64,000 bases of DNA, taken from Cellvibrionales bacterium. GTDB lineage: Bacteria; Pseudomonadota; Gammaproteobacteria; Pseudomonadales; UBA7239. The stretch spans positions 620,001-684,000 of the forward strand of contig JADJPU010000001.1 in assembly GCA_016713115.1 (NCBI GenBank), given 5' to 3'. The stretch's first letter is position 1; every line of letters begins with the position of its first letter. The position numbers and the translations under genes are program-made. Below the pieces are notes generated by a model. The model saw only the letters and a program-made list of their open reading frames with translations. It was not told the origin of the DNA and searched no databases. Shown here piece by piece: positions 9,823-19,610 of this stretch.

Positions 9823-10808
9823 ATGAAACACAAAAATCTCTTTGTCGATCTTGGCACTGTTCCTTGCGTTTGGCGCCACCAATATTGCCAAGGCACAAAC
9901 CATCAACTACCGCGAAGAAATGCGCCAATTTGTGATTGGTACTTGATTACGCGCGCGATGCGCATCCCAACTTCATTGTGATTCCACAAAATGGCATGCC
10001 ACCATTACTAGCGACGGCGAACCCAGAAGGTCAGTCGCCACCAACTACGCCAACGCGATTGACGGCACGGGCATTGAATCGCTGTTTTACGGCTACCCCA
10101 AAGGCACGCGCGCAAAACACCAATCGCCGTGCAACAACCCATGCTGGCATTGGCTGATGTGTTCAAAGCCAACGGCAAAACTGTGATGGTGACAGATTAT
10201 TGCAACGGCAAGAAACTGGACGCCTCTTACACAAAAACAATGTGCACGGCCATATTTCTATCGCCACCAAAGTCAGCTTGACACGCATTCCGAAATACCC
10301 AGCGCAGCCTTACAACGTCAATAACAATGACATCACAGCCATGAGCGATGCAAAAACTTTCTATCTCATCGATCCAGCCAAATTCAAAACTAAAACAGAT
10401 TTTTTAGCCGCCATCAACGCAACTGACTACGATATGCTGGTAATCGATTTGTTTTTTATTAATGACGGCACCGCGCTCACTGCAGACGATTTGGCGCAAT
10501 TAAAAATCAAACATAATGGTGGACGGCGTTTGGTGATTAGCTACATGAGTATTGGCGAAGCAGAGTCTTATCGCTATTACTGGAACAAAGATTGGCTTAA
10601 AAAGGACACTCGCCCTGTATGGTTAAAAACGCTCAATAAACGCTGGGCAGGAAACTATGCAGTGGAATACTGGAACCTTGAATGGCAGGCCATTATCTAC
10701 GGCAGCGAAAACGCCTATCTCGACAAAGTATTGCAAGCCGGTTTTGACGGCGTGTATTTAGATATCATTGATGGATACGAGTATTTTGAAGCGCAGCAGA
10801 CTCCGTAA
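9823..10808 (+). CDS. Secreted GH114-like (endo-alpha-1,4-polygalactosaminidase family) protein
   Basis: The N-terminus has a signal peptide: MKHKNL, a hydrophobic core, then AKAQ. The mature part follows the TM1410/GH114 family: FVIGTLDYARDAHPNFIVIP, DYCNGKKLD, YDMLVIDLFF, a GGRRLVISYMSIGEAESYRY strand near residue 235, and VLQAGFDGVYLDIIDGYEY near the C-terminus, where acidic residues are expected at the active site. Length is about 328 residues. Shifts occur near 9845, 9938, 10010, 10035 and 10125; the second half (10200-10808) is in one frame. Known members cleave galactosamine-containing polysaccharide, but many remain uncharacterised, so the substrate is open. The gene is convergent with the SGNH hydrolase. 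Confidence 0.75.
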
Positions 10809-10809
10809 C

Positions 10810-11885
10810 CCTCCTCAATGTGATCTGCTAATAGTGCTTGTCCATACGGATTGAGGTGCGCATCCAACCACAAATCTGTGCTGGGAAGATAGCGGCTTTT
10901 TAAACAGAGAATGCGCCACCCCCTCGTTCGTCCAATTCTTCTGCCAGCGCGTATAGCAAACAAGATTTTCTCCTTGCGTGTCTTGCGTTTGCAAAATCAC
11001 CGCATGAAAAAAACATGCCGCGTTTTTCACAATACTGGCGAATTTCAGACAACAGTTGTGCTGCCAACAATACCTTGTCATGCATTACCGGCGTCAATGT
11101 CGGCAGCACTTGGCTTACCGCGCCTCTGAATAAAAAAGCGATCACCCCGGCATGTGGTGCGGCAATAAAACTCAACACCCGTACGCGACTGACCAATCAT
11201 TGGGCTCTGGGATTTCTGTGACAGGAATGCTCTGCTCCACCTCCCCTGTAAGGAACGGGAACATTGGTTAAACGCACCATCGCCTGAGGCCACAAAGGCC
11301 GGTTTGGGATAGGCATATCTTTCGGTTGCTGCGTTGTCATCAAAATCGTTGAAATAAAATTCAAGAATGACGCCTTTGATACCGGATATGTTGGATGCTG
11401 CTCCAAAAACTGCTGCAAACTGGAGCCATTCTTTGGTCGGTACCGTAACCCGCTATACCCAAACTGCAGAGATTTTTTTATCCGTGTTTTTCGTGAAAAT
11501 ACTGCGGCTGCCGTTTCATTGTCTCCACACCCCAGCCCCAAGCGTAGGAATCACCGAGCAGCAGGTAATTTTTCTTGCCTCCCATACGCTGGATACATAT
11601 CGCGATAACCCGCTGCGTCGTGGCTAACCGTAACGTGAAAATCTTTACTGTAATACGGCGTGGACAAATTTTTCACCCACGCCAGCCCAGCAACTTATCG
11701 TACTCAAACAAATGGCTGTAAAGCTGGGCGAATGCCACCGCCGTAATCAGGTGGAGAAAAATTCTCACCAACACCTCCGCAAGCAACAATGCCATAACCA
11801 AACCAATGATGACAGCAGCAATATTGCTAAGAACTTTCAGAATCCAAGAAAAATACGCCATTAGTAGCAGCCATAAGTAAAACAT
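10810..11885 (-). CDS. Membrane-anchored SGNH/GDSL-like hydrolase (frameshifted)
   Basis: This is a membrane-anchored hydrolase-like protein of about 350 residues. The N-terminus MFYLWLLLMAYFSWILKVLS followed by IAAVIIGLVMALLLAEVLVR gives two hydrophobic segments. The middle reads SLQFGYSGYGTDQEW, and the C-terminus STDLWLDAHLNPYGQALLAD contains the D-x-H pair with the downstream asparagine and proline typical of SGNH esterases. The GDS serine region near 11540 is scrambled by indels, so the catalytic serine cannot be shown. Its ATG (11885-11883) overlaps the stop of the channel gene (TAATG). The end is uncertain because the terminal frame runs into the convergent GH114-like gene. Confidence 0.6.
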
Positions 11886-12459
11886 TAGTTACCAGAAAAC
11901 ATACTTTCAATTCTTTATCTGGTACTAGCCAAGCAATGCCACAGCCACATAAAAACCAATTGAAATCCACGGATCGATAAACGCCGTAGGAATAGCAGAC
12001 ATATATAATACTACCGACAATTTACCTTGCCATCGCGACCAATGGCTTCTGCCAACGGAGAATGTTCCCCTTCATGTTTGATAATGGTGTATTGCAATAT
12101 GAAGTACGCCAGCGCAGCCATCAGCAAAATGAAAGCCGTACATCACCACCGGAATGTGGCAATCGATTTTCACTGATCCATGCTGTTGAAAACGGGAACA
12201 GCGACAACCAAAACAGCAAATGCAAATTTGCCCACAGGATGCCGTTGCCTTCACGCGCTGGCAGAATGCAACAAGTGGTGATGGTTATTCCAATAAATAC
12301 CAACGTATACAAAACTCAACACATAGCTGGCAAAGACCGGTATCACCGACTGCAACACACTCCAATCAACACCGTGCGGGACTTTAATTCCAACACCATA
12401 ATAGTAATGATGATGGCCAACACGCCGTCGCTGAATGCCTCTAAGCGATTCTTTCCCAT
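11885..12459 (-). CDS. TMEM175/DUF1211 family potassium channel-like protein (frameshifted)
   Basis: This is a membrane protein of about 190 residues. It opens MGKNRLEAFSDGVLAIIITI; the Phe-Ser-Asp signature in helix 1 is the hallmark of TMEM175 channels. It continues VPHGVDWSVLQSVIPVFASY, VGIYWNNHHHLLH and LLFWLSLFPFSTAW, with further helices and the end DKRIESMFSGN. Bacterial members form potassium-selective channels; that function is from family knowledge. Shifts lie near 12395, 12305, 12255, 12165 and 12030. Its stop overlaps the ATG of the SGNH-like gene, so the pair is probably co-transcribed, with pirin upstream on the same strand. Confidence 0.75.
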
Positions 12460-12474
12460 AAATTATTCCAATAT

Positions 12475-13368
12475 TCAGCGATGGATTTGGCCAAAATGAC
12501 CGCTGTTAAAATCATCTATCGCCTGCGCAATTTCTTCGCGTGTTCATCGTTAAAGGGCCCATAGCCCACCACGGGCTTTGAATCGGCGCGCTGCTCAACC
12601 ACACAACAACTGAGCGTCAGTTTCTGCGGTGATTTTCACACCATTGCCAACCGTATCCAACACCGCCAACTCTGCATCACCGCGCAGGGTTTTGCCATCA
12701 ACATTCACCTCGCCTTGCAAAATCACTAATAGCGTATGCCAACCCTGTTGCGCAGGCAGCGTCACCACGGCGCTCTGCCTGTACATTCACATCCCACACT
12801 TGCATAGGCGAACACGGTGCCGGTCCTTGCAAACTTTCGCGCCGCGCCGGCAATTACACGCACTGCCGCCCTGCACTATTCGACAAGTTGGCAACAGGAA
12901 TATTTTCTTTGGTGATGGCTTGATAACACGGCGGCTTCATTTCGTTCGCCGCCGGCAAGTTCACCCACAACTGCACCATATTGAATATACCACCGTTGCG
13001 CGCAAATGCTTCGCCGTGATACTCTCGTGCAAAAATACCGCCCGCCGCTGTCATCCACTGCACGTCACCTGACCAATTACGCCGCCCTCGCCCGTGGAGT
13101 CGCGGTGCGCCACTTCACCCTGATAAACAATCGTTACCGTTTCAAACCGCGATGCGGATGTGGCCTCTACGCCACGTCGCGCCGTGGTGGGTGAAAAACC
13201 CACAGGTCCCGCGCGATCCAACAACAAAACGGACTAATTTCCGGCGCCAAATGCGTTGTAAGAAAATAAGGAGCGCACAGAAAGCCATCACCCACCCAGT
13301 GTTGCGCGGGAGCACGTGAACAGCTAACACCGTTTTAGTGCAGACACCGCAGCTTCTGTTGATTGCAT
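12475..13368 (-). CDS. Pirin family cupin protein (frameshifted)
   Basis: Pirins are two-domain cupins binding iron; some bacterial ones act as quercetinases or redox regulators. The protein is about 295 residues. Start MQSTEAAVSALKR at ATG 13368 follows AGGAGG (13378-13373). Family landmarks are HWVGDGF near residue 20, HPHRGFETVT, then GDVQWMTAAGGIFAREYHGE with the conserved metal-site region, and FNMVQLWVNLPAANEMKPP. The C-terminal cupin has GAELAVLDTVGNGVKI. Around eight indels split it. It is divergent from the cytochrome P450 gene, with about 90 bp between starts that must hold both promoters. Confidence 0.8.
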
Positions 13369-13460
13369 ACACACCTCCTGATTTCTTAGGGCGCGCCTGC
13401 TTGAAACACGCACAGCCATCACGCGATACTCTAGCGCGTTACCTCACCCGATGCACAACC

Positions 13461-14827
13461 ATGCTCACACTCCTGCAATCCTATTTTTCCACACCTGCCG
13501 CCTGTTGCTTTCACACCTATTTGAAATGGTGTTGTCGCTGGCTGCGTATTGGTTGAATCGCCAATCTCCACAAAAAAATCACGCACAACAACACCTTTGG
13601 AGCATCCGCAACGCCCAGAAGATTTTGCGCCCTTAGCACGAAGCAACCTCACCAATCCCTTCCCTACTACCAGATGTTGCGCGATCAGTTTCCTGTATCG
13701 CTCACCGAATACGCGTTTTTGCTGGTGTCGCGCCACGAAGATATTATGAATTCGGCGCGCGACACCGAAGCCTGTTCCTCACGCATCACGGAAATCTTGG
13801 TCAGCGGCAAACCCAAATCTATCGACAAAACACACCTTCGCTCGCCGAGTGTTTAGGCGCGGGCGTGGTGCCGGTGGATGTGCTGCTGCGCAAGACCCAC
13901 CGACACAGCGCCGAGCGCAAATTGCACAGCGGTTTCAACGCGCATTTTGTCAAAGCACTGGAACCGGAAGCGCAAAAATTAGTGATGAAATGTTGGATGA
14001 ACCGCTTGCCGCAAGGCGAATGTGAATTGGTGCAGCAATTTGCGTGGCGCTTTGCGGATGCGCTCCTCATCATCCGCTTACTCGGTTTACCAGAAAGCGA
14101 TTACGAACAAATCAAAGCTTGAGGTTGCGACAATATCCGCCAACTCAGCGGCGTAATTACGCGCACAGAATCGCTGAAAACCGGCTGCTCCAGCGCGCAG
14201 TTTGTGCGCTCATTTGTGGCACCACTATCTGCGCATGAAAAATCCGCCCGACAACTTCACTGGTATTTTGATACGCGAAGCCAATGACCCCAACAGCGTA
14301 ATGACCGATCAGCGCCATTTCCACGCTGTTTCAACTGCTGATTGCAGGTTCTGATTCCTCTGCCAGCTCCATGGGCAATGCGCTGCGCATGTTGGCACTG
14401 CGTCCAGACATCGAACAAACAATCGCGGCAGCAGCCTGAAAAATCAACGATTTCATCGGAAGAAGTATTTCGTTTGGAATCAGCTTTCAAGGGCATTTTC
14501 GCCTCACCAAAAATCCGTCACGCTGCACGGCGTCACCATTCCTGAAAACCAGCGCGTGTTTTTACGTGGGCATCCGCAATCGCGACGAACGTCGCTTTTG
14601 GGAGCGGCCAGACGAATTCAGACCTCAACCGCACCAACGGAAAAACACCTCACTTTTGGTCACGGCGTGCATGCCTGCATCGGCGCGAATTGGCGCGCAT
14701 GGAAATTCAGTATTGTGATCAGCACACCGTTGTCGCGCACAAAAATTCCTTTACTATTTGTGGCGATACCCCGTTTGAAGCCAGCATGTTTGCGCGCACT
14801 CTGCTCGCACTCGCCCTTGCGTTTTGA
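13461..14827 (+). CDS. Cytochrome P450 (frameshifted)
   Basis: This is a heme-thiolate monooxygenase of about 450 residues. Landmarks are NLTNPFPYYQMLRDQFPV near residue 60, DPPTHSAERKL (C helix, about 13893), the I-helix LLIAGSDSSASSMGNALRML, the K-helix EEVFRLES (ExxR; about 14460) and the heme loop HLTFGHGVHACIGAN with the cysteine ligand near 14670. The start is uncertain: ATG 13451 and 13461 open different short frames before shifts near 13555 and 13640. TGA at 14825-14827 is in frame with the C-terminus. About ten indels occur. No ferredoxin or reductase gene is adjacent, so electrons must come from elsewhere; the substrate is unknown. Confidence 0.85.
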
Positions 14828-14852
14828 ACCCTCTCACCAAAGAAATACAGCC

Positions 14853-15651
14853 ATGAATTTTGATAACGATTCCAACACAGCCACGCAACACGATCAGCAC
14901 GGGCTGTGGCTGCAAGCCAGCTCGGTGGACGACTTTCGCCACAACATCGCAGCGGTACAGGGCGCATTACTGCCGCCGCCAGCGCGCAGGGCGCGACCCC
15001 TCCAGCGTGCGCCTGCTGCCGGGGAGCAAGACCAAACCCGAAGCGTGTTTGCGTGCCGCCTACGCCGCCGGTTGTCGCATGTTCGGTGAAAACAAACCGC
15101 AGGAGGCGCACCCACAAATGGGAAGCTATGGCAGATCTCAGCGATCTGCGCTGGTCTGTGATCGGTCATCTGCAAACCAACAAAGCCAACTGGTGGCGCG
15201 CTGTGCCAGCGAATTTCAGGCGCTAGACAGCCTGCGAGTGGCGGCGGCCTTGGACAAACGCTTGCAAATTGAAGGGCGCAGCTTGACGTATTCGTGCAGA
15301 TCAACACCTCCGGCGAAGCCAGCAAGTACGGCCTTCCATACCCTGATGCTGCTGCCGCTTTTCTGCGCGAATTGTCGGCCTTTCAGCGCTGCGTGGTGAG
15401 GCTTGATGACGCTAGCGCTGTTCTCTGCTGAAGCGGAACGGGCGCGCGTGTTTTGTACGGCTGCGCGGAATTGCGTGACCGATTGCGACAAGACGCGCCA
15501 GATGGCGTTGATTTAAGTGAACTGTCGATGGCATGCGTCAGGCGATTACGAAATCGCTATCGAGGAGGGCGCGACCGTGGTGCGTGTGGGGCAGGCTATT
15601 TTTGGCGCGCGTCAAACAACTGATGCCGACTACTGGCCGCCGGCAACATAA
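14853..15651 (+). CDS. YggS-family pyridoxal-phosphate homeostasis protein (frameshifted)
   Basis: YggS binds pyridoxal 5'-phosphate on a lysine and balances vitamin B6 and amino-acid pools; it has no known catalytic reaction. The rejoined product reads [40 protein letters not shown] (Lys site), [40 protein letters not shown] and ends [26 protein letters not shown] with TAA at 15649-15651. Length is about 255 residues. Some seven single-base shifts occur between 14955 and 15530. It is convergent with the PIN toxin gene. In many proteobacteria yggS sits near pilT and proC; neither is here. Confidence 0.85.
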
Positions 15652-15693
15652 AGGTATTTTTGAAAGCCGACAAACACATCGCGTATGTGCTTG

Positions 15694-16074
15694 TTATGTG
15701 CTTTTACCTTCGTATAATTTGACACGAGGCAGCCCTTTGAAATCACTATCTTGTGTCCAGATGGTTGCGTTAAATTTTTGCGCAGTTGCAAAAATAATGC
15801 TGTCGGCGAGAGGGAGTTTATGAACGACACCTAAAATGTCCAGCGTCAACGGCCAGCCTGCCATCCAGCTCCACCACTCTCCCCTGTTTCATATGCGCAA
15901 TGGCTGATAAAGCGTGCTCTTCGCCCGTTTGACGCATAATATTTTTGAACACTTCCGTGATGGTTATGCTGGGAACGAGCAATTTCTCTAGATTCTCAAT
16001 CGCCTTGCCGAAGACCGCCGCATTTTGGTCGCCAGCAAATAGGAAAGCCACGCTGAAGAATCAACAACATTCAT
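15694..16074 (-). CDS. PIN-domain (VapC-like) toxin (frameshifted)
   Basis: This is a predicted PIN-fold ribonuclease toxin of about 126 residues. It starts MNVVDSSAWLSYF at ATG 16074 with the first conserved Asp at residue 5. It continues FGKAIENLEKLLVPSITITE with the conserved Glu, then ADSIIFATAQKFNATIWTQD-SDF near the C-terminus with the remaining acidic residues, ending VKLYEGKST. One shift lies near 16040 and another near 15850. Its ATG overlaps the antitoxin stop (ATGA), the usual coupling in toxin-antitoxin pairs. The target RNA cannot be inferred. Confidence 0.8.
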
Positions 16075-16274
16075 ACGCGGTCATTTTCTCTTTGCACGTC
16101 AGTATTTATTCCTTTTAAAAACCTTTCATGTCTTTCATGGGCTTAAGAGGGATAAGTTCAATCCGATTTTGGCAAAGCAAAACCTGAACTTTTGCCCTGA
16201 AAAATCCCCATGGATTCCTGAATATCCTTGGGAATAACAACTTGAAACTTGGGAGAAACCGTAACCGCAGTCAT
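16071..16274 (-). CDS. AbrB/MazE-type antitoxin (frameshifted)
   Basis: This is a small swapped-hairpin DNA-binding antitoxin of about 67 residues. The start MTAVTVSPKFQVVIPKDIQE is the classic SpoVT/AbrB N-terminus and comes from ATG 16274. The C-terminal half, after a shift near 16180, reads IELIPLKPMKDMKGFLKGIN followed by TDVQRENDRV, the part expected to wrap the toxin. Two 13-bp direct repeats with palindromic TATCGATA cores lie directly upstream and probably serve as its operator. Confidence 0.8.
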
Positions 16275-16281
16275 GGTAAGC

Positions 16282-16325
16282 ACCAGTATCGATAGAATAC
16301 ATGTAAAACAGTACCAATATCGATA
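16282..16325 (-). promoter_or_regulatory. Probable autoregulatory operator of the toxin-antitoxin pair
   Basis: ACCAGTATCGATA (16282-16294) and ACCAATATCGATA (16313-16325) are direct repeats one base apart in sequence, 31 bp start to start (about three helical turns), each with the perfect palindrome TATCGATA. They lie 8-51 bases upstream of the antitoxin ATG. A promoter with TTGGTA and TATCGA separated by 17 bp overlaps them on the minus strand, as expected for an antitoxin repressing its own operon. Confidence 0.55.
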
Positions 16326-16375
16326 TACCTTGTCAAATCAGATCAAAACTCCGACAAAACAAAAGGAGTGTAGGG

Positions 16376-16728
16376 TCAAAGGGGGCGACCATATCTTTGC
16401 CAGTTTTCATGCACTGGCACGCCACTGCCAAATCCAACCCTGTTGAATGTTATAGCCCTGTGACATACTTCACCGAGCACCTTAACTCGTTTGTCTGATC
16501 AGATTGCAGCATCATGTCCTTATATCCGAGCGCATTCGTTTTCGGTTTTAGAACTATTCGAGAGTGCTCCCAGCAACCAGCACTATCAATTATTTTTTCG
16601 CTATGGGACCTTCACCGTGTAGTGCCCGCCCATCTCCACATCCTGAATCTCACGGTGTTGAACAAGCACAACTTTACCTTCGCGAGATCCACCGAGATCA
16701 GTCTTGAACAAACACCATGATCTGTTTT
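16376..16728 (-). pseudogene. Fragment of an S24/LexA-like peptidase domain
   Basis: Minus-strand frames read SWCLFKTDLGGSREGKVVLV, then GHYTVK and, after a shift near 16615, HSEKIIDSAGCWEHSRIVLK followed by LRVLGEVCHRAITF, ending at TGA 16378-16376. This resembles the C-terminal half of S24-type self-cleaving repressors or peptidases (a pattern ending YTVKRY-SEK...W-H-RI-LKP). The N-terminal half and any catalytic serine region are missing; the similarity stops near 16728, about 50 bases from the old tRNA-Leu terminator. It is probably a remnant of an earlier element. Family assignment is from memory of the pattern and is moderate. Confidence 0.45.
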
Positions 16729-16781
16729 ATCGCGCCTATTACAGCAGAATTACCACGAAGCCCCTAGACCACTTCAGGCAC

Positions 16782-16804
16782 AAAAACCGCCGCAGCGGTT
16801 TTTT
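16782..16804. terminator. Bidirectional terminator, probably the original tRNA-Leu terminator
   Basis: AAAAACCGC-CGCA-GCGGTTTTT forms a nine-pair stem with T runs on both strands. On the minus strand it lies about 30 bases past the partial tRNA-Leu 3' end at 16830-16853, matching the spacing of the terminator now next to the intact tRNA-Leu. It is followed by GTGCCTGA in both places. Confidence 0.65.
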
Positions 16805-16829
16805 ATTTGCCGATTACATCGGACTATTT

Positions 16830-16853
16830 AAATGGTACCCGAGGCCGGACTCG
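16830..16853. repeat. Attachment site copy (left), partial tRNA-Leu 3' end
   Basis: The 24 bases running from AAATGG to GGACTCG are identical to the 3' end of the intact tRNA-Leu at 25867-25890. Identity stops abruptly on both sides, as expected for an attL/attR pair. Confidence 0.88.
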
Positions 16854-16893
16854 TTTATTGCCTTGAAAGCATTGCAAATAAAGGAATTTATTT

Positions 16894-18040
16894 TTAATTA
16901 TCTGAAATATACTCACAAATGTACTCACAAATCACTCTCGCTGCCCAGCCCTCCCTTAACCCACGCAATGCAGCCTCCATAATTTCATCTGCCGTTACAT
17001 TGCTGGCTTGCACTTGCGGCTTCCACAATTGCGCATGATTTCAGCTTGCCGGTGCGGTTGCACTTCACCGTAACTATTAAACGTGGTCAGCACATTGTCA
17101 TGCCCAAGGTTCTGACTCCACACTTTGAAGCTTCGTGATTTTTACAAATTTGTTGCCCCAGTTGAACCAAGGTATTGCGGATGCTGTGCGGGTTGAAATA
17201 CGGCAGGCCAGCATTTTCAAACGCTTCCTTGAAAATGGTGCGGATGGCACTGGCATTGCTCCAGCCCTCGCGCTTCAAACCAGCCACTTTCAAACTGGCG
17301 TGATTCCTTGCCATATTCCAGCAATGTAGCCGGAAACAACGCATCATCATTGCCCCGTAGCTTTTCTTCACGCAAATACAGCACCCACGTTTCCACAATG
17401 GCGCGAATATCATCACCTACTGGAAAAAGTTAGTGGTGAACGTCTTACTCAATTTTGTCTTCACCTCACGGGCATCCTGAAATACACAACCTTCTTGCAG
17501 GTTGATATGTTTCAACTTCAGGGAAGCCATAGCCCCATCCCGCGTGCCGGTCAGTAGCGTGAACGCTATCAAGGCGCGGTTACGTTTTTGAATGTCCGTA
17601 TCCGCTGGCATCATGGCAATAACGTGCTTCACTTGCTCTATAGTCGGCGCTTTCTGTTCCCGCTTGGCAGTGGCCACCCGCACATCCTTATCAGACAAAC
17701 TGAAATAGTCGGCATCCGAATACTGAAATTTTGACTTGTAAACCGGCTGTTCTGCCAGCCAATGAAAAAACGCTGCAAGGGGCAAGCGTGGCGTACAGGG
17801 TGGACTTGCTCAATTTCTCACCCGATTGCTGGCCATTCTGTTCTGCCAAATGGTTCTTGAAAGCCACCGCTTGCAGGTAATGAAATGCTTTGAATTCGCG
17901 CATTTTGTTGTAGGTTTCCAAACCGCGCTAATGCTTTGGCCACTGCATCTACAGTTTGCTCACTTTGCCCCTTGGCATTTTTCAAATAAGTGAAATACTG
18001 GCGTTTGATCTCTCTCGTTTTTTGCACTGTTCGTTTTCAT
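16894..18040 (-). CDS. Tyrosine recombinase/integrase 1 (frameshifted)
   Basis: This is a phage-type tyrosine recombinase of about 380 residues. After the N-terminal SAM-like domain (YFTYLKNAKGQSEQTVDAVA), the catalytic part shows ALIAFTLLTGTRDGAMASLK (first Arg), the H-x-x-R box NPHSIRNTLVQLG, LGHDNVLTTFNSYG with the second His and the nucleophilic Tyr. Shifts occur near 18015, 17935, 17780, 17435, 17365, 17290, 17130 and 17025. The start is probably ATG 18040, just after the HTH gene stop. The C-terminal frame ends at TAA 16896-16894 with a repeated ICEYICEY, encoded by the left terminal direct repeats. It belongs to a different family from the integrase at the right end. Confidence 0.8.
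16910..16932. repeat. Left-end direct repeats (possible integrase arm sites)
   Basis: TACTCACAAATG is followed immediately by TACTCACAAATC, a tandem 12-bp repeat 57 bases inside the left attachment copy. The 16-mer TACTCACAAATGTACT recurs at 25739-25754 near the other end, which suggests a recombinase binding site. Confidence 0.5.
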
Positions 18041-18043
18041 GGT

Positions 18044-18528
18044 TCACCGCACCTCTTTGAAGTCACTGTTTACGATGGGTTGGTTACTATCAACTAATCG
18101 TTTCAATGCTTTCGTAACCGTGATGTTGGTTTTCTCAATAAGCAGTGCCAATTTCGCCGTGCCGATGTTCTGGTGCATGATGGTTTCGCAATCCGGGCAG
18201 ATAGCTGTCAGCTTGCCCAGCCGGTCTGTTATGGGTTGAAAATCTGCTATATCGCACGCCGGTTTTTTTGGCACACGGCAGCGGCAGCAATACAGTTCAC
18301 CCAGCGCACATTTCTGTTTATTTTTGGTTCGCTTGGCTTGCAGGAAGGCACGCAACACACTGCCTAGCACCAAAGCCGGGCGGCTGATGTCAACGGTGGG
18401 CAAAACCATCCTTGTGTATCCACGCTCGCACTGTGTTTTTGTGAATGCCAAACAGTTTGGCGATTTCACCCACTTCATAGCTGTGGTGGATTTTTTGCAA
18501 GGTTGGGATTCGGGTGGCGCTTGCTCAC
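18044..18528 (-). CDS. HTH and zinc-ribbon protein of mobile elements (frameshifted)
   Basis: The protein is about 160 residues. The N-terminus (VSKRHPNP, then after a shift near 18495 SYEVGEIAKLFGIHKNTVRA) is a MerR/Xre-like helix-turn-helix. The second half has cysteine pairs in GELYCCRCRVPKKPACD and LTAICPDCETIMHQ, which suggest a zinc ribbon, and ends VDSNQPIVNSDFKEVR. The same arrangement is known to me from proteobacterial integrative elements beside integrases. GTG 18528 overlaps the alpA stop, so alpA, this gene and integrase 1 form one operon. A role in excision or integrase control is inferred. Confidence 0.7.
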
Positions 18529-18767
18529 AAAACCGTCTTGCGGCCAGTTTGTAAGGTTTGAATTAGCACACGGATTTCAGCATCCGTTTTGCCAGCGATA
18601 CGCGCCGCATTAGCGCTGCTACTTCACTAGCAGGCCAGCCCACGGCACGCCCGCCTAGTGATATAGGTTTTGTCCAAAGCCCTTTGGGTAATGCGTAAAT
18701 AAATAGTGGAGCGTGAAAGGCCGGATTCGGTTTGGACGGCAATGAGCCGCAAGATAGTTTTGTTCAC
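18525..18767 (-). CDS. AlpA-family regulator / excisionase-like protein (frameshifted)
   Basis: The protein is about 80 residues. GTG 18767 opens VNKTILRLIAVQTESGLSRS-TIYLRITQG, an AlpA-type helix-turn-helix. After shifts near 18678 and 18615 it continues LWTKPISLGGRAVGWPASEV-AAL, the family hallmark (W-K-P--LG-RA-GW), and ends TLQTGRKTVL. AlpA proteins activate integrase genes or assist excision of P4-like elements. It sits at the head of an operon with the HTH gene and integrase 1, and two CCGAATTCGG palindromes lie upstream. Confidence 0.8.
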
Positions 18768-18834
18768 AATAGTACCCCCTAGAGCGTTATTGAACTTACA
18801 GGGGGGAAGTCTGGGGAAAGGTAAAAAAATCTGG

Positions 18835-18865
18835 CCGAATTCGGTCTTGGTCTTGCCGAATTCGG
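18835..18865. promoter_or_regulatory. Paired palindromes upstream of alpA
   Basis: CCGAATTCGG occurs at 18835-18844 and again at 18856-18865, 21 bp apart (two helical turns). They fill the gap between the end of the accessory gene and the alpA start, with 68 bases to the GTG. Two phased palindromes in this place suggest the binding site of an element-encoded repressor. Confidence 0.55.
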
Positions 18866-18866
18866 T

Positions 18867-19597
18867 TTATCTACTGCGTGATGTTACGGCTTCATCTATC
18901 TGTTTTAGAATTTTGCGGATGGTGTCATCGGTAACAGGCGCGCCAATTTCTTCAGTTGACGATTCAATGGCAACGGATACACCCTTGGCATTCCAATCAA
19001 GTTTGGCCTGTCTACACATTGCAGCACTAACACTAGCAGGGTTTGGCGTTCTGTCGTTGCCAGTGGCTTATCAGCTTTAGCCAGAAGCGCATCACGCTCA
19101 CTAGCAATAGTATCCCTTGTCGAGTTTTAACGCCTTATAAACCTCAGTTGTTTATCAATGCCAGCTTTCAGCGCGTCACGATCAACTTGCAATGCGCGAA
19201 AAGAATCTGCGTTAATTGCTGTGTGTGTTGTTCGCTCAATTTCATCAAAAGAAAAATAGGTTTTTGATCAGGTATCGCCTTGCATCCATTCCTTCAAATC
19301 GGCATGACGGACTGTTCTGCGGGGAGGCGCAACATGATCACCGGGCTGAATAAACTTTCCATCTCTACCGTGCGGAAGATCATTATTCTCAATTGCATCA
19401 AAAATACGCTCAGTATTTAAGCGAAGACAAGGCCATTGCGGAAACAATCCAGCATTAGGTGCAAGCGCGCCATCCATCAAATGTAAAATTTCGGCTTCAC
19501 GCTCAACTAAATTACACCAACGAATAGCCACTTCTATCGGGTAATAGAAAACCTTCTCTAATGCGTTACAGCTTTTTGAGTCATATAACGAACTCAC
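18867..19597 (-). CDS. Integrative-element accessory protein of unknown function (frameshifted)
   Basis: The protein is about 240 residues. It runs from GTG 19597 (VSSLYDSKSCNALEK) through PIEVAIRWCNLVEREAEILH, DLPHGRDGK, TVRHADLKEWM and FDEIERTTHTAINADSFRAL to a coiled-coil-like region, ending ESSTEEIGAPVTDDTIRKIL. The same sequence of motifs (VAIRWC, LPHGRDGK, RHADL-WM) is familiar from hypothetical proteins in Pseudomonas-type prophages and islands, with no assigned function. Shifts occur near 19540, 19265, 19130, 19060 and 19020. The stop TAA is at 18869-18867, just before the CCGAATTCGG pair. Confidence 0.6.
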
Positions 19598-19610
19598 TGC
19601 ATCATCCTCA

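Noticed and set aside
4818..16074. Genuine pseudogene cluster
   Set aside because: Defects are almost only one-base indels with family residues kept on both sides, and they hit core genes such as parB, tpiA and ftsH; sequence error is the simpler reading, though it cannot be proven here.
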